Shown here: positions 19,992 to 20,123 of the stretch, one piece after another | How positions within the stretch are numbered: position 1 is the first letter of the stretch | How the letters are laid out: each line of letters starts with the position of its first letter | Assembly (NCBI GenBank): GCA_007126835.1 | Contig: SLAO01000093.1 | Coordinates: 1 to 20,123, forward strand | DNA from: Nitriliruptorales bacterium | Lineage (GTDB): Bacteria > Actinomycetota > Nitriliruptoria > Euzebyales > Egibacteraceae | Direction of reading: 5' to 3' | DNA: 20,123 nucleotides | Notes under the pieces: model-generated | What the model was told of the DNA's origin: nothing | The model's input: only the letters and a program-made list of their open reading frames with translations | Databases searched by the model: none | Translations under genes and position numbers: made by a program

Positions 19992-20123
19992 GGCCCCCAC
20001 CTTCCTTCCCGGCTCGATCACAGCATTATCCCCGAGCCTCATCGCCCGCGACATCGCCGGCAAGACCATCTGGTGGATTCCAACGCGGCCCACGGCCCGG
20101 ACGAGGACACAGCCGCGGGCGGA

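Overview
The window is about 20 kb of very GC-rich DNA with strong G/C at third codon positions, frequent GTG starts, an ECF sigma factor with an AAACC/CGTCT-type promoter, two apparently leaderless genes and several gene families that are common in high-GC Gram-positives. It reads as an Actinomycetota chromosome. A deep-branching lineage such as Nitriliruptoria is possible, but that is a guess from gene style and no 16S or marker gene is present. There are no rRNA or tRNA genes, CRISPR arrays, insertion sequences or phage genes that I can recognise.

Layout. 1-1,323: a 22-bp tandem array, a minus-strand two-domain protein (pyrimidine-dimer-glycosylase-like plus a PUA/Mrr-N-like domain), and three evenly spaced copies of a 13-15 bp palindrome just upstream of its start. 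1,324-3,227: a GNAT gene overlapping a TMEM175-type channel gene, convergent with a second GNAT gene. 3,228-3,681: a gene-free divergent region with a 14-bp array and copy 1 of a long palindrome. 3,682-5,285: dienelactone hydrolase and a class II-like sirtuin. 5,289-7,117: on the minus strand, a small CxxC protein and an ECF sigma factor followed by an overlapping membrane-anchored AMIN-like protein. 7,182-8,640: poorly understood small ORFs and a secreted or membrane protein with an Arg/Ser repeat tail. 8,798-10,952: HNH endonuclease, PspC-domain protein, SAM methyltransferase. 10,937-12,223: a 24-bp array and a MetE-like (core) methyltransferase. 12,425-15,365: a possible small lipoprotein, two ABM-like ferredoxin-fold proteins, an Asp-nucleophile alpha/beta hydrolase and a single-pass membrane protein. 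15,391-16,873: a sulfurtransferase remnant, a cupin, and a divergent pair of a MerR regulator with a Cys-Cys protein. 16,874-17,496: a gene-free region with two hairpins, one of them copy 2 of the long palindrome. 17,497-20,123: a double-ACT protein, a small secreted His-rich protein and a guanidine-modifying-fold (agmatine deiminase-like) enzyme.

Most genes are stand-alone stress or metabolic functions in runs of one or two. The genes that clearly work together are the sigma factor with its membrane partner, the GNAT/TMEM175 pair, and the MerR/Cys-Cys divergent pair. The most unusual material is non-coding. A 36-44 bp near-perfect palindrome occurs twice with a compensatory base-pair change and a related left flank. 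Several unrelated short tandem arrays of 14-27 bp sit at gene borders. I did not find a clear new multi-gene defence or biosynthetic system.
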